In this document: positions 43,900 to 53,183 of the stretch, in pieces | Position numbering within the stretch: the stretch's first letter is position 1 | Layout: each line of letters starts with the position of its first letter | Origin: Amycolatopsis sp. QT-25 | GTDB lineage: Bacteria; Actinomycetota; Actinomycetes; Mycobacteriales; Pseudonocardiaceae | Length of the DNA: 64,000 bases | Assembly: GCF_029369745.1 (NCBI RefSeq) | Contig: NZ_CP120210.1 | Location: forward strand, 2,108,001-2,172,000 | Direction of reading: 5' to 3' | Translations under genes and position numbers: made by a program | The notes under the pieces: generated by a model | Databases searched by the model: none | What the model was told of the DNA's origin: nothing | The model's input: the letters and a program-made list of their open reading frames with translations, nothing else

Positions 43900-44464
43900 C
43901 GAACAGGAGACGCTGGAACTGGGCCGGATCAAGGCGGGCTTCACCCGCACCGGCGCCGGCGTGTTCGCGCTCGGTTCGCTGACGTCGGGCATCCTGTTCA
44001 TCCAGACCACGGAGGACGATCCGGCGAGGTCGACGACGACGTGCCGATGACCCTGGCCGAGCTCGAGGACAGCATCCGCCGGGTCCTCGGTGGCGACTTC
44101 CCCTTGGGCGGACCCGGTCCGGCTCTCGCGTTACCAGTTCTCCGCCCGCCAGGCGGAGCGCTACCACGAAGGGCGGATCCTGCTGGCGGGTGACGCGGCG
44201 CATCTGCTGCCGTCCACCGGCACGGCGATCAACGTCGGCATGTCCGATTCGGTCAACCTGGCGTGGAAGCTGGCCGCGGCGATCCAGGGCCGGGCGCCGG
44301 AAGGACTGCTGGACACCTATCACGCGGAACGGCACGCCGCCGGGGCGCGTGCGGTCCTGCAGTCCCGGGCGCAGGTCGCGTTGCGGCGCGGGCACGACGA
44401 AGCCGCTGAAGCGCTCCGCGCGGTGTTCCAGGAACTGCTGGACGAAGAACAGACCCGCAATTAG
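43900..44464 (+). pseudogene. Degraded FAD-binding aromatic monooxygenase (PheA/TfdB type)
   Basis: C-terminal half of an FAD_binding_3 monooxygenase broken by frame changes. One frame carries RIKAGFTRTGAGVFALGSLT from about 43915; the next carries MTLAELEDSIRRVLGGDFPL near 44047; a third, to the stop at 44462, carries YQFSARQAERYHEGRILLAG and DAAHLLPSTGTAINVGMSDS (the second FAD motif) and LLDTYHAERHAAGARAVLQ. No N-terminal FAD motif is left, so 5' truncation plus at least two frameshifts. Its end coincides with a long palindrome. Confidence 0.8.
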
Positions 44465-44515
44465 TCACCTACTTGCGCCGGTTTTCACGCGCAAGTAGGT
44501 GACTAATTGCGGGTC
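44452..44515. repeat. Long perfect palindrome (27-bp arms)
   Basis: Arms 44452-44478 and 44489-44515 are exact reverse complements with a 10-nt loop. AT content of the arms is higher than the surroundings (AATTAGTCACCTACTT). It covers the pseudogene stop and ends one base before the convergent oxidoreductase stop, so it may act as a two-way terminator or be a dispersed repeat. Confidence 0.85.
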
Positions 44516-44516
44516 G

Positions 44517-45506
44517 TCAGCGGTCGATGACCTCCGAGCCGTAGCGCTTCAGGGTTTCTTCGCGCTGGTCGTGCATCAGGTACAGCGCGAACTGGTCGAC
44601 ACCGAGCGAAGCCAGCTCCTGCAGGCGTTCCACATGTGCCGAAGACGGTCCGAGCAGGCAGAACCGGTCCACGATCTCGTCCGGGACGAAGTCGGTCGAC
44701 GGATTGCCCGCCCGCCCGTGGTGGGCGTAGTCGTAGCCCTGCCGCTCGCGGATGTAGTCGGTCAGTTCGGGCGGCACCGGCCCGGAATCGCCGTAGCGCG
44801 CCACGAGATCCGCGACGTGGTTGCCGACCATCCCGCCGAACCAGCGCAACTGTTCCCGCTGATGCGCCAGGTCGTCACCGACGTACGCCGGGGCCGCGAG
44901 GCAGATCGTGATCCCGGCCGGATCCCGCCCGGCCGCGCGGGCGGCCTCACGGACCGAACCGATGGTCCACCGGGCGATGGCGGGATCGGCGCATTGCAAG
45001 ATGAAGCCGTCAGCGTGTTCGCCGACCGTCTTCAGCGCCTTCGGCCCGTATCCCGCCATCCACATCTCGAGTCTGCCGTTGCGAATCCAGGGAATCCGCA
45101 CCGGTTTGTCCCGCAACAGGACTTCGCGGCCTTCGGCGAGTTCCTTGACCACGTGCATGCAGTCGCGCACGGTGGCCAAAGTGGACGGTGGCAGGCCGAC
45201 CACCCGGTGCGCCGAGTCGCCGCGGCCGATCCCGCAGACCGTCCGGTTGCCGTACCTGTCATTGAGCGTGGCGAAAGTCGACGCCAGCACCGACCAGTCC
45301 CGGGTGGCCGGGCTGGTCACCATCGGGCCCACGATCATCGACGACGTCGCCGCGAGGATCTGCGAGTAGATGACGAACGGTTCCTGCCACAGCACGCACG
45401 AGTCGAACGTCCAGCCGTAGCGAAAACCCTGGTCCTCGGCCGCCTTCATCAGCCGCACGAGGTCGCCTGCGGGCGGGTCGGTCTGGAGCACGATCCCGAA
45501 GTCCAT
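44517..45506 (-). CDS. Luciferase-like (LLM class) F420- or flavin-dependent oxidoreductase
   Basis: 329 residues, TIM-barrel LLM fold. FGIVLQTDPPAGDLVRLMKA, TVCGIGRGDSAHRVVGLPPS and MWMAGYGPKALKTVGEHADG are the cofactor-binding segments shared with F420-dependent reductases. It is the last gene of the pyrimidine operon, 12 bases after the dihydropyrimidinase, which suggests a redox step on the same pathway, possibly in place of dihydropyrimidine dehydrogenase; this is inference. ATG at 45506. Confidence 0.87.
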   Translation of the reverse strand: MDFGIVLQTDPPAGDLVRLMKAAEDQGFRYGWTFDSCVLWQEPFVIYSQILAATSSMIVGPMVTSPATRDWSVLASTFATLNDRYGNRTVCGIGRGDSAHRVVGLPPSTLATVRDCMHVVKELAEGREVLLRDKPVRIPWIRNGRLEMWMAGYGPKALKTVGEHADGFILQCADPAIARWTIGSVREAARAAGRDPAGITICLAAPAYVGDDLAHQREQLRWFGGMVGNHVADLVARYGDSGPVPPELTDYIRERQGYDYAHHGRAGNPSTDFVPDEIVDRFCLLGPSSAHVERLQELASLGVDQFALYLMHDQREETLKRYGSEVIDR

Positions 45507-45518
45507 CCGGCCACCGCC

Positions 45519-46904
45519 TCAGTTCAGGTACTGGTTCAGGTCGCGCGAGAGGAATTTCCCGTGCGTCGTACTGCCCGAGAAGCCGGACGGCGACACGACC
45601 ACGCGGCCGCGCGAGAGCACCGTCTCGACCTTGCCGGTGATCTCCAGTCCTTCGTAGGCCGAGTAGTCCACGTTCATGTGGTGCGTCTCGACCGACAGGG
45701 TCTGCTTCGCCGCCGGGTCGTAGACGACGATGTCGGCGTCCGAACCCGCCGCGATGACGCCCTTGCGCGGATACAGCCCGAACATCCGCGCCGGGGTGGT
45801 CGAGCAGGTCTCGACCCAGCGGCCGAGGGTGAGCTCGCCCGCCACGACGCCCTGGTGCAGCAGGTCCATCCGGTGCTCGACGCCGGGGATCCCGTTGGGA
45901 ATCGCGCGGAAGTCACCGCGGCCGAGTTCTTTCTGATCCTTGAAACAGAAAGGACAGTGATCCGTGGACACCACCGAGAGGTCGTTGGTGCGCAGCCCGC
46001 GCCACAGATCCGCCTGATGCGACTTCTCGCGCAACGGGGGAGAGGCGACGTACTTCGCACCCTCGAAATCCGGTTTCGCCAAATCCTCGATGGACAGATA
46101 CAGATACTGCGGACACGTCTCCGCGAAGACGTTCTGCCCGTGGTCACGCGCTTCCGCGACCGCGGCCAGCGCCTGGGACGCCGAGAGGTGCACGATGTAC
46201 AGCGGTGCCCCGGTCACCTTGGCCAGCTGGATCGCGCGCGAGGTCGCCTCGCCCTCCAGTTCCGGCGGCCGGGTGAGCCCGTGCTGGACCGGATCGATCT
46301 TCCCGGCGGCGAACGCCTGCGCGGCCAGCTGGTCGATCGCGATGCCGTTCTCCGCGTGCATCATGATCGTCGCGCCGATCTCACGCGCCTTCTGCATGGC
46401 CAGCAGGATCTCGCCGTCCGTGGAGTAGAACACCCCGGGATAGGCCATGAACATCTTGAAACTGCCGACGCCGCCGTCGACACAGGCCTGCATCTCCTTC
46501 AGTGACGAATCGTCGACGTCGGAGACGATCATGTGGAAGCCGTAGTCGATGGCGCAGTTGCCGCCGGCCTTCGCGTGCCATTCGTCCAGGGTGGACAGCA
46601 GTGACGTGCCCTTGGCCTGGACGGCGAAGTCGATGATCGTGGTCGTGCCGCCCCACGCCGCAGCCGTCGTCCCGGTGCCGAAGGTGTCGACGGACTGCGT
46701 CCCGCCGAACGGCATCTCCAGATGGGTGTGCGCGTCGATCCCGCCGGGCAGCACGTACTTCCCGGTGGCGTCGATCACCGAGTCGGCGGGCCCCAGCGTG
46801 CCGGGGGCGCCGACGGCCGAGATCGTCTCGCCGTCGACGAGGACGTCCGCCGCCGAGGCGCCCGCCGTGGACAGCACCTGCCCGCCGCTGACGAGGGTGG
46901 TCAT
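45519..46904 (-). CDS. hydA: Dihydropyrimidinase/hydantoinase
   Basis: 461 residues, cyclic amidohydrolase. Metal ligands in GGIDAHTHLEMPFGG, the carboxylated lysine in GSFKMFMAYPG, His in MMHAENG and YIVHLSASQALAAV, and Asp in VVSTDHCPF. Opens dihydrouracil or dihydrothymine (or hydantoins) to the N-carbamoyl-beta-amino acid. ATG at 46904 overlaps the nitrilase stop (TGATG) and has GGAGGCGTG upstream; a GTG one codon earlier is less well placed. Confidence 0.93.
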   Translation of the reverse strand: MTTLVSGGQVLSTAGASAADVLVDGETISAVGAPGTLGPADSVIDATGKYVLPGGIDAHTHLEMPFGGTQSVDTFGTGTTAAAWGGTTTIIDFAVQAKGTSLLSTLDEWHAKAGGNCAIDYGFHMIVSDVDDSSLKEMQACVDGGVGSFKMFMAYPGVFYSTDGEILLAMQKAREIGATIMMHAENGIAIDQLAAQAFAAGKIDPVQHGLTRPPELEGEATSRAIQLAKVTGAPLYIVHLSASQALAAVAEARDHGQNVFAETCPQYLYLSIEDLAKPDFEGAKYVASPPLREKSHQADLWRGLRTNDLSVVSTDHCPFCFKDQKELGRGDFRAIPNGIPGVEHRMDLLHQGVVAGELTLGRWVETCSTTPARMFGLYPRKGVIAAGSDADIVVYDPAAKQTLSVETHHMNVDYSAYEGLEITGKVETVLSRGRVVVSPSGFSGSTTHGKFLSRDLNQYLN

Positions 46905-47746
46905 CACGCCTCCGCGAGGGGCCCGTAGCTGTCGGGGCGGCGGTCTCGGTAAAAGGCCCAGAGATCCCGGACTGCGGTGAGTTTCGCCATGTCGAGGTCG
47001 CGGACGACGACTTCCTCCTCGGTGTCGGACGCGGCCTCACCGACGAGCTGGCCGCGCGGGTCCGCGAAATACGACTGACCGTAGAAGTCGTTGTCGCCCA
47101 GAGGTTCCACACCGACGCGGTTGATCGTGCCGACGTAGTACTCGTTCGCGACGGCGGCCGCCGGCTGCTCCAGGCGCCACAGGTACTCCGAAAGCCCCCG
47201 GCTCGTCGCCGACGGGTTGAACACGATCTTCGCGCCCGCCAGGCCCAGTGCGCGCCAGCCTTCCGGGAAATGCCGCTCGTAACAGATGTAGACGCCGATG
47301 CGGCCGACGGCGGTGTCGAACACCGGGTAGCCGAGGTTCCCGGGACGGAAGTAGAACTTCTCCCAGAACCCCTTCACCTGCGGGATGTGGTTCTTGCGGT
47401 GTTTGCCGAGATAGGTGCCGTCGGCGTCGATCACCGCGGCGGTGTTGTAGTACACGCCGGGCTGCTCGACCTCGTACATCGGGACGACCAGCACGACACC
47501 GTGGCGCTCGGCGACCTCCTGCATCAGCTTCGTCGTCGGCCCGTCGGGGATGCCTTCGGTGTAGGAGTAGTAGTCGGTGTCCTGCACCTGGCAGAAATAC
47601 GGGCCGTAGAACAACTCCTGCAGGCAGACGACCTGCGCGCCCTGCGAAGCGGCCTTGCCGATGGCTTCGACCGCGCCTCCGATCATGGACTCCTTGTCAC
47701 CCGTCCACCGCTGCTGGATCAATCCGGCTCGGACCAGTTCGCTCAC
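46904..47746 (-). CDS. Beta-ureidopropionase-like nitrilase-superfamily amidohydrolase
   Basis: 280 residues. Glu-Lys-Cys triad: Glu in VVCLQELFYGPYFCQ, Lys in KHRKNHIPQVKGFWEK, Cys in IGVYICYERHFPEGW. The GFWEKFYFRPGNLGYPVFDT stretch is typical of beta-alanine synthases and N-carbamoylputrescine amidases. It would release beta-alanine or beta-aminoisobutyrate from the dihydropyrimidinase product. GTG at 47746 lies six bases after GGAGG; an in-frame ATG at 47752 is too close. It starts inside the permease gene, overlapping 50 bp. Confidence 0.9.
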   Translation of the reverse strand: MSELVRAGLIQQRWTGDKESMIGGAVEAIGKAASQGAQVVCLQELFYGPYFCQVQDTDYYSYTEGIPDGPTTKLMQEVAERHGVVLVVPMYEVEQPGVYYNTAAVIDADGTYLGKHRKNHIPQVKGFWEKFYFRPGNLGYPVFDTAVGRIGVYICYERHFPEGWRALGLAGAKIVFNPSATSRGLSEYLWRLEQPAAAVANEYYVGTINRVGVEPLGDNDFYGQSYFADPRGQLVGEAASDTEEEVVVRDLDMAKLTAVRDLWAFYRDRRPDSYGPLAEA

Positions 47747-49268
47747 TTGCATCCTCCTCGAGATGGGTGGTGCGGTTGCGTTCGGACAGGGACAGCAGCA
47801 GGTGGACGACGAAAGCTCCCGCCAGGCCGACGACCCAGTTGTAGTCGTAGAGCGGTTTCAGGATCGGGATCAGCCCGTCCTCGGGGAATGGTCCGCCGTA
47901 CGCGCCACCGACCGAGAGCACGGCACCGACCAGGGTCGCGACGAGCGCACGCCAGTTCCAGCCTCCGGTGAACCAGTAGACGCCGCGTTCGGTGTAGAGA
48001 TCCCGCAGCTCGAGGCGCGTGCGGTCGACCACCCAATAGCCGGCGACGAGCACCCCGGCGACCGCGCCGAGCAAGCCGCCGTAGAAGCCGAGCCACGCGA
48101 AGATGTAGATGCTCGGATCGGAGTAGAGCCGCCACGGCTGGATGAGGATGCCGATGATCCCGGTGATCAGCCCGCCGGCGGCGAAGGTGATCTTCTTCGG
48201 GAACGCGTTGGAGAAGTCGTAGGACGGGCTGACCACGTTGGCCGCGAGGTTCGCCGACACCGTCGCCAGCACCAGCGCGATCAGCGCGACCACCACGACG
48301 ACCGGCGAATCGAACCGGTCGGCCAGTTTCGCCGGGTCCCAGATCTGCTCGCCGTAGAGGACACTGCCGCCCGAAGTGGTCAGGATGGCCACGATCGCGA
48401 TGAACGTCATCGTGGTCGGCAGGCCCAGGAGCTGGCCGCGGACCTGCTTGCCCTGGCTGCCGCCGAACCGGGTGAAGTCCGGCATGTTCAGCGAAAGCGT
48501 CGACCAGAACGCGATCATCGCCATCAGCGCCGGGGCGAACACCTTCCAGAAGTCCGGTCCCCAGCCGAGTTTTCCGGGCTCGGCCAGGATCGGGCCGAAG
48601 CCGCCCGCCTTGACCAGCACGTAGCCCAGCAGGATCAGGAAGCCGACCGACACCAGCGGCGCCGTCCAGTTCTCGAACTTGCGGACCGCCTCCATCCCGC
48701 GCCAGATGACGAGCATCTGCACCAGCCAGAACACGCCGAACGAAAGCCACAGCGTCCAGTGCTGGCCGAGGACGACGGTGGAGTCCTTCCAGCCGGAGCC
48801 CGCGAGCCGCCCGACGATGATGTAGATCGCCTCGCCGCCGACCCAGGTCTGGATGCCGAACCAGCCGCACGCGATGAACGCCCGCAGCAACGCCGCCAGG
48901 TTCGCGCCGCGCAGGCCGAAGAAGGCGCGGGCGAACACCGGGAACGGGATGCCGTACTTCGTCCCGGCGTGGCTGTTGAGCAGCATCGGGATCAGCACGA
49001 TCAGGTTGCCGATGGTGATCGTGAGCAGCGCCTGCACCCAGTTCATCCCGAGCGCGATCAGCGACGCGGCGAGCGCGTAGGACGGGATGTTGTGCGCCAT
49101 GCCCATCCACAGCGCGAAGTAGGTGTAGGTGGTCCAGGTGCGCTTCTCCACCGGGACCGGGGCGAGTTCTTCGTTGTAGAAGCGGCTGTCCTTCAGGGAC
49201 TCGGCCTCGCCGAGTTCGACCCGGCCATCAGGATGCACGTGCTGCGTACCGCGTGCCGTCGGCTCCAT
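47697..49268 (-). CDS. NCS1-family nucleobase/hydantoin permease
   Basis: 523 residues, about twelve transmembrane segments. YFALWMGMAHNIPSYALAAS (helix 1 substrate site), NSHAGTKYGIPFPVFARAFF and FIACGWFGIQTWVGGEAIY are signatures of Mhp1-like benzyl-hydantoin/uracil/allantoin symporters. Supplies substrate to the dihydropyrimidinase and ureidopropionase. ATG at 49268. First gene of the operon, with a 345-bp upstream region facing the two-component system. Confidence 0.93.
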   Translation of the reverse strand: MEPTARGTQHVHPDGRVELGEAESLKDSRFYNEELAPVPVEKRTWTTYTYFALWMGMAHNIPSYALAASLIALGMNWVQALLTITIGNLIVLIPMLLNSHAGTKYGIPFPVFARAFFGLRGANLAALLRAFIACGWFGIQTWVGGEAIYIIVGRLAGSGWKDSTVVLGQHWTLWLSFGVFWLVQMLVIWRGMEAVRKFENWTAPLVSVGFLILLGYVLVKAGGFGPILAEPGKLGWGPDFWKVFAPALMAMIAFWSTLSLNMPDFTRFGGSQGKQVRGQLLGLPTTMTFIAIVAILTTSGGSVLYGEQIWDPAKLADRFDSPVVVVVALIALVLATVSANLAANVVSPSYDFSNAFPKKITFAAGGLITGIIGILIQPWRLYSDPSIYIFAWLGFYGGLLGAVAGVLVAGYWVVDRTRLELRDLYTERGVYWFTGGWNWRALVATLVGAVLSVGGAYGGPFPEDGLIPILKPLYDYNWVVGLAGAFVVHLLLSLSERNRTTHLEEDASERTGPSRIDPAAVDG

Positions 49269-49613
49269 TGCGGAATCGTCCTCGCCCGCGCCGCGCGGGT
49301 GGGACTGGCAGACTGTTCACCGTTGATGGCGTCGGAGCGCAGACTGTCGATTGCGTTCGCGGGCTCCTGGTGCATGACCTGTGTCACACACGCGGTCGTG
49401 GCTGTGCTGCCCGCGCTTCTGCGCGCGACCGTACGTTTTCCCTGTTGGGCACCTTGACCCCGCGATAGCGGGCCTTCGGCCGGGGGCGCGCTCGATGGTC
49501 GTTTCGTGTGCCGCGCGTCGCGTTCGTGATCCGGCGAACCGGCCGAAACATCTCCACAGGATCTTCACAGCTCACCCGGATGGTCTCCACGGCCGGTGCT
49601 TACAGTCATCCCC
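49269..49613. other. Divergent regulatory region between the permease operon and the two-component system
   Basis: No gene. Contains an odd palindrome TGTGTCACACA (49381-49391), a half-site CCGTAC (49430-49435) like the arm near pucR, and TACAGT at 49601-49606, eight bases before the response regulator ATG, which would give a leaderless transcript. Confidence 0.45.
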
Positions 49614-50318
49614 ATGGAACTGGGAGGACGCCGGGTGCTGGTCGTCGAGGACGACGTGACGATCGCCGAAAGCATCGCCGCGCGGCTGCGGGCCGAAGGA
49701 TTCGCCGTGGACCTGGCCCACGACGGCCCTTCCGGTGTCGGGACCGACGCCGAGCGGGAGCCGGATCTGGTGGTGCTCGACGTGATGCTGCCGGGCTTCG
49801 ACGGGCTCGAGGTCTGCCGCCGGATCCAGGCCCGCCGTCCGGTCCCGGTGCTGATGCTGACCGCCCGTTCGGATGAGACGGACATGCTGATCGGCCTCGG
49901 CGTCGGCGCCGACGACTACCTCACCAAACCGTTCTCCATGCGGGTGCTCTCGGCGAGGGTGCACGCGCTGCTGCGCCGCGTCGAACGGTCGGCCCGGGCC
50001 GACGTGAGTGAAGCGGGCACGAAAATCGTGCTCGGCGACCTCGAAATCGACGTCGAGCAGCGGCGGGTCACGCGGGCGGGCAATCCGGCCCAGCTGACGC
50101 CGATCGAGTTCGACCTCCTCGTCCACTTCGCGAAACGCCCGAGGGCGGTCCAGCCGAGGGAACGCCTGCTGAGCGAGGTCTGGGACTGGGACGTCGCGGG
50201 CACGGGCTCGGGCACCCGCGCGGTCGACAGCCACATCAAGGCGCTGCGCCGCAAACTGGGCGCGGACCTCATCCGCACCGTGCACGGCGTCGGTTACGCG
50301 CTGGAGGTGGGCTCGTGA
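49614..50318 (+). CDS. OmpR-family response regulator
   Basis: 234 residues. Receiver domain: acidic pair in VLVVEDDVTIAES, phospho-acceptor D56 (LVVLDVMLPGFDG), T/S in MLTARSDE and K105 (DDYLTKPF). C-terminal winged helix about 140-232 with QLTPIEFDLLVHFAKRP and TGSGTRAVDSHIKALRRKLG. ATG at 49614 is probably leaderless. GTGA overlap with the kinase gene. Confidence 0.95.
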   Translation: MELGGRRVLVVEDDVTIAESIAARLRAEGFAVDLAHDGPSGVGTDAEREPDLVVLDVMLPGFDGLEVCRRIQARRPVPVLMLTARSDETDMLIGLGVGADDYLTKPFSMRVLSARVHALLRRVERSARADVSEAGTKIVLGDLEIDVEQRRVTRAGNPAQLTPIEFDLLVHFAKRPRAVQPRERLLSEVWDWDVAGTGSGTRAVDSHIKALRRKLGADLIRTVHGVGYALEVGS

Positions 50319-51352
50319 CGCTTCGCCCGCTGCTCGGCCGGATCGTCGACGCGCTCCCGAGACCGCTCGACCCGGTCCGCTCCATCAAACTCAAACTCGC
50401 CATCCTGCTGGTGTCCTCGGGCGGTATCGCGTTCGCCTTCTTCAACTGGCAGATCGGCTGGCTGCCGCCGCGGACCACGATCGCCGCGATGGTGCTCGCC
50501 GTGGTCACCTCGCAGATCCTGGCGCACGGGATGACCAGGCCGTTGCGGGAGATGACCGCCGCCGCCCGCGCGATGGCCAAGGGCGACTACACCCGGCGGG
50601 TCCGCGCGACCGCCCGTGACGAGGTCGGGGAGCTGTCGCACGCCTTCAACCAGATGGCCGCCGACCTCGACGCCTCGGATCAGCGCCGTCGCGAGCTGAT
50701 CGCGAACGTCTCCCACGAACTCCGCACGCCGATCACCGCGTTGAACGGGGTGCTGGAAAACCTCGTCGACGGCGTCGCCGAGCCCGATCCGGCGACGTTG
50801 AAGACCGCGCTGCAGCAGACCGAACGGCTCGGCAGGCTGGTCTCGGAACTGCTCGATCTCTCGCGGATCGACGCGGGCGCTTTCCCGTTGCAGCTAGAAG
50901 AATTCGACCTCGAACTGCTGTTGGAGGAGGTCGCCGCGGAGGCGGGGATCACCGCGGCCGCGACCGGCCGTGGCGTGCGGTTCGCCGTCGACGTCCAGCC
51001 GCCCGGCGCGACGGCGGTGGCCGACCGCGGCCGGCTCAGCCAGGTCGTGGTCAACCTGCTCGACAACGCCGTCCGGCACGGACCGGCCGGGGGCGAGGTC
51101 CGGGTGCGGGCGAAGGCCCGTGAGACCGACGTCGTCATCGAGGTCGAAGACGAAGGTCCCGGGATCCCGCCGGGGGAGCGGGACAGCGTGTTCGAGCGGT
51201 TCACCCGAGGCGAGCGCGCGGGCGGCGGGGGTACCGGCCTCGGGCTCGCGATCGCGCGTTGGGTGGTCGATCTCCACGACGGCAGCATCGCCGTCGTCAC
51301 GCCCGAGCGGCGGCCGGGCTGTGTCATCCGCGTCGTGATCCCCGTTCCGTAG
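50315..51352 (+). CDS. Membrane sensor histidine kinase
   Basis: 345 residues. Two short hydrophobic segments (about 28-45 and 55-72), a HAMP domain (MTRPLREMTAAARAMAKGDY), HisKA with phospho-acceptor H134 in IANVSHELRTPITALN, and HATPase boxes NLLDNAVRHG, DEGPGIPPGERD and GGGGTGLGLAIARW. Little extracytoplasmic loop, so it may sense membrane state. Translationally coupled to its regulator. Confidence 0.95.
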   Translation: MTLRPLLGRIVDALPRPLDPVRSIKLKLAILLVSSGGIAFAFFNWQIGWLPPRTTIAAMVLAVVTSQILAHGMTRPLREMTAAARAMAKGDYTRRVRATARDEVGELSHAFNQMAADLDASDQRRRELIANVSHELRTPITALNGVLENLVDGVAEPDPATLKTALQQTERLGRLVSELLDLSRIDAGAFPLQLEEFDLELLLEEVAAEAGITAAATGRGVRFAVDVQPPGATAVADRGRLSQVVVNLLDNAVRHGPAGGEVRVRAKARETDVVIEVEDEGPGIPPGERDSVFERFTRGERAGGGGTGLGLAIARWVVDLHDGSIAVVTPERRPGCVIRVVIPVP

Positions 51353-51421
51353 TTCTCCGCCGCGTGCTTTCGGCGGCTCCGCGCCCCGTGCGATATGTGC
51401 TTTCGCAAACAGGAGGATTCG

Positions 51422-52990
51422 ATGAGCGAAGACCAAGAAGACCGGCAAGCACACGCCTCGCCTCCGGCGGCGACGACCACTCTGCCGCCCCAGTCCCCGC
51501 CGCCCGCACCGCAGGTCCCGGTGCTGAGGCGGCCCCGCGTGCCACCCAAGTCGGCGATCGTCCCGCTGCCGGGTTCGGTCTTGCCCGCGGCGGTCGCGGC
51601 CGGACTGGTCACCGCCGTCGCCATGCCGGACGACCCCGGAGCCGGCTGGTTCGTCGCCGGGCTCGCCTTCGCGGTGGCCGTCTACTTCGCCGACAAACGC
51701 GCCCGTGGCGACGCCGAACCGCATTTCCGTTCGGTCAACGCGGTGTGGGCGGCGGCCGCGCTGGGGCTGCTCGCGGTCGGTACGTTCCGCGCGTCGGTGT
51801 GGCTGAACGTGCTGTGCGTGCTCGCCGCCCTCGTGGCCGGATCCCTCGCCGTGGTCGGGAGACGCACGGTGAACACGATCGTCTACGACGTCTTCGCGGT
51901 CCCGATCGAAGCACTGCTTTCGCTCCCGTGGATCGGGCGCGGGCTTTCGCGGCTCGGCACGAAACCGGAAGGCCGCGCGCGGCCGCGATTCCTGGTGCCG
52001 GTGCTGGCGAGCGCCGGTTTGCTGCTGGTGTTCGTCCCGCTGCTGCGTGGTGCGGACGCGGCGTTCGCGAGCGTCGTCGACGCGGTGATCCCCGAGCTGA
52101 GCCCGGGAACCTTCGTGCGCTGGGGTTTCCTTTTCGTCGTGGCCGCGTTCGCCGTCACCGGGGCGTGCTACCTGCTGGCGGCGCCACCGTTGCCCGCGGC
52201 CGACGACGCGCCCCGCAAGCGGCTCGCGCACCGGCTCGAATGGACGTTGCCGCTGGGGGTGCTGGTGCTGCTGTTCACCAGTTTCGTCGTGGTCCGCCTG
52301 GTCGTGTTGTTCGGCGGCACCGACTACCTCCTGGCCACGAGCGGCTTGACGGCGGCCGAATACGCCAGGAGCGGGTTCTGGCAGCTGTCCGCCAGCACCG
52401 TGCTGACCCTGGTGCTGGTCGCCGCCGCGCTGCGCTGGGCACCGAAGTCCTCGGCGGCTGATCGCGCCTGGCAGCGTGGGCTGCTCGGCGCGATCAGCGT
52501 GCTCAGCCTGGTGCTGGTCGCGTCGGCGTTGAGTCGCATGTGGACCTACCAGCAGGCATACGGGTTCACCGTGCTGCGGCTGCTGGTCGAGGTCTGCGAA
52601 CTCTGGATCGGCCTGATCTTCCTGCTGGTACTGGCCGCCCTGGTCCCGCTGCGGTCGGCCTGGTTGCCGCGCGCGGCCATCGGAGCCGCTGTCGCGGCGC
52701 TGCTGGGGCTGGCCGTCCTCGATCCGGAGCGGTTCATCGCCGACCGCAACATCGACCGGATCGCGCACGGCAAGATACTCGACACCGCCTATCTTTCCCG
52801 GTTTTCCGCCGATGTGGTGCCGTCGGTGGACCGGCTCCCGGAGCCGCTGCGGTCCTGCGTGCTCGGGCCGGTCGTGACCGGAATCCCGGAAGATGATTGG
52901 CGCGAATGGAACCTGAGCCGGTCCCTCGCGCGTCAGACCCCTGTCGCCGCGGAGGGCGGGGCCGGCTGCCGATACCTGACCCGTCCTTGA
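51422..52990 (+). CDS. DUF4153/DUF4173-type multi-pass membrane protein
   Basis: 522 residues. A proline-rich cytoplasmic N-terminus of about 50 residues, then about twelve hydrophobic segments. GADAAFASVVDAVIPELSPG and ARSGFWQLSASTVLTLVLVA, with DPERFIADRNIDRIAHG near the end, are characteristic of this family of unknown function, often next to two-component systems. ATG at 51422 with AGGAGG. Likely a target or partner of the kinase-regulator pair upstream. Confidence 0.85.
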   Translation: MSEDQEDRQAHASPPAATTTLPPQSPPPAPQVPVLRRPRVPPKSAIVPLPGSVLPAAVAAGLVTAVAMPDDPGAGWFVAGLAFAVAVYFADKRARGDAEPHFRSVNAVWAAAALGLLAVGTFRASVWLNVLCVLAALVAGSLAVVGRRTVNTIVYDVFAVPIEALLSLPWIGRGLSRLGTKPEGRARPRFLVPVLASAGLLLVFVPLLRGADAAFASVVDAVIPELSPGTFVRWGFLFVVAAFAVTGACYLLAAPPLPAADDAPRKRLAHRLEWTLPLGVLVLLFTSFVVVRLVVLFGGTDYLLATSGLTAAEYARSGFWQLSASTVLTLVLVAAALRWAPKSSAADRAWQRGLLGAISVLSLVLVASALSRMWTYQQAYGFTVLRLLVEVCELWIGLIFLLVLAALVPLRSAWLPRAAIGAAVAALLGLAVLDPERFIADRNIDRIAHGKILDTAYLSRFSADVVPSVDRLPEPLRSCVLGPVVTGIPEDDWREWNLSRSLARQTPVAAEGGAGCRYLTRP

Positions 52991-53002
52991 GCCGTGACAC
53001 CA

Positions 53003-53044
53003 CGGCCTTGATCGCCCTCGTGGGGGTGAGGGCGATCAAGGCCG
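53003..53044. terminator. Terminator after the DUF4173 gene
   Basis: 17-bp perfect stem (53003-53019 with 53028-53044) and an 8-nt loop, 13 bases past the stop. Confidence 0.85.
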
Positions 53045-53183
53045 CGGTGAACGGCGCCGACGGGCCACCGAGGGGGAGGCCCGGCGGTCACCTGCGCGCA
53101 TGACGGCATTATCGGACAGAAGTCGTTCGTGGCAACGATTTGTGGCCGACGAGCGAAGCTGTCCCCGGCACTGGGCGTGCTGC

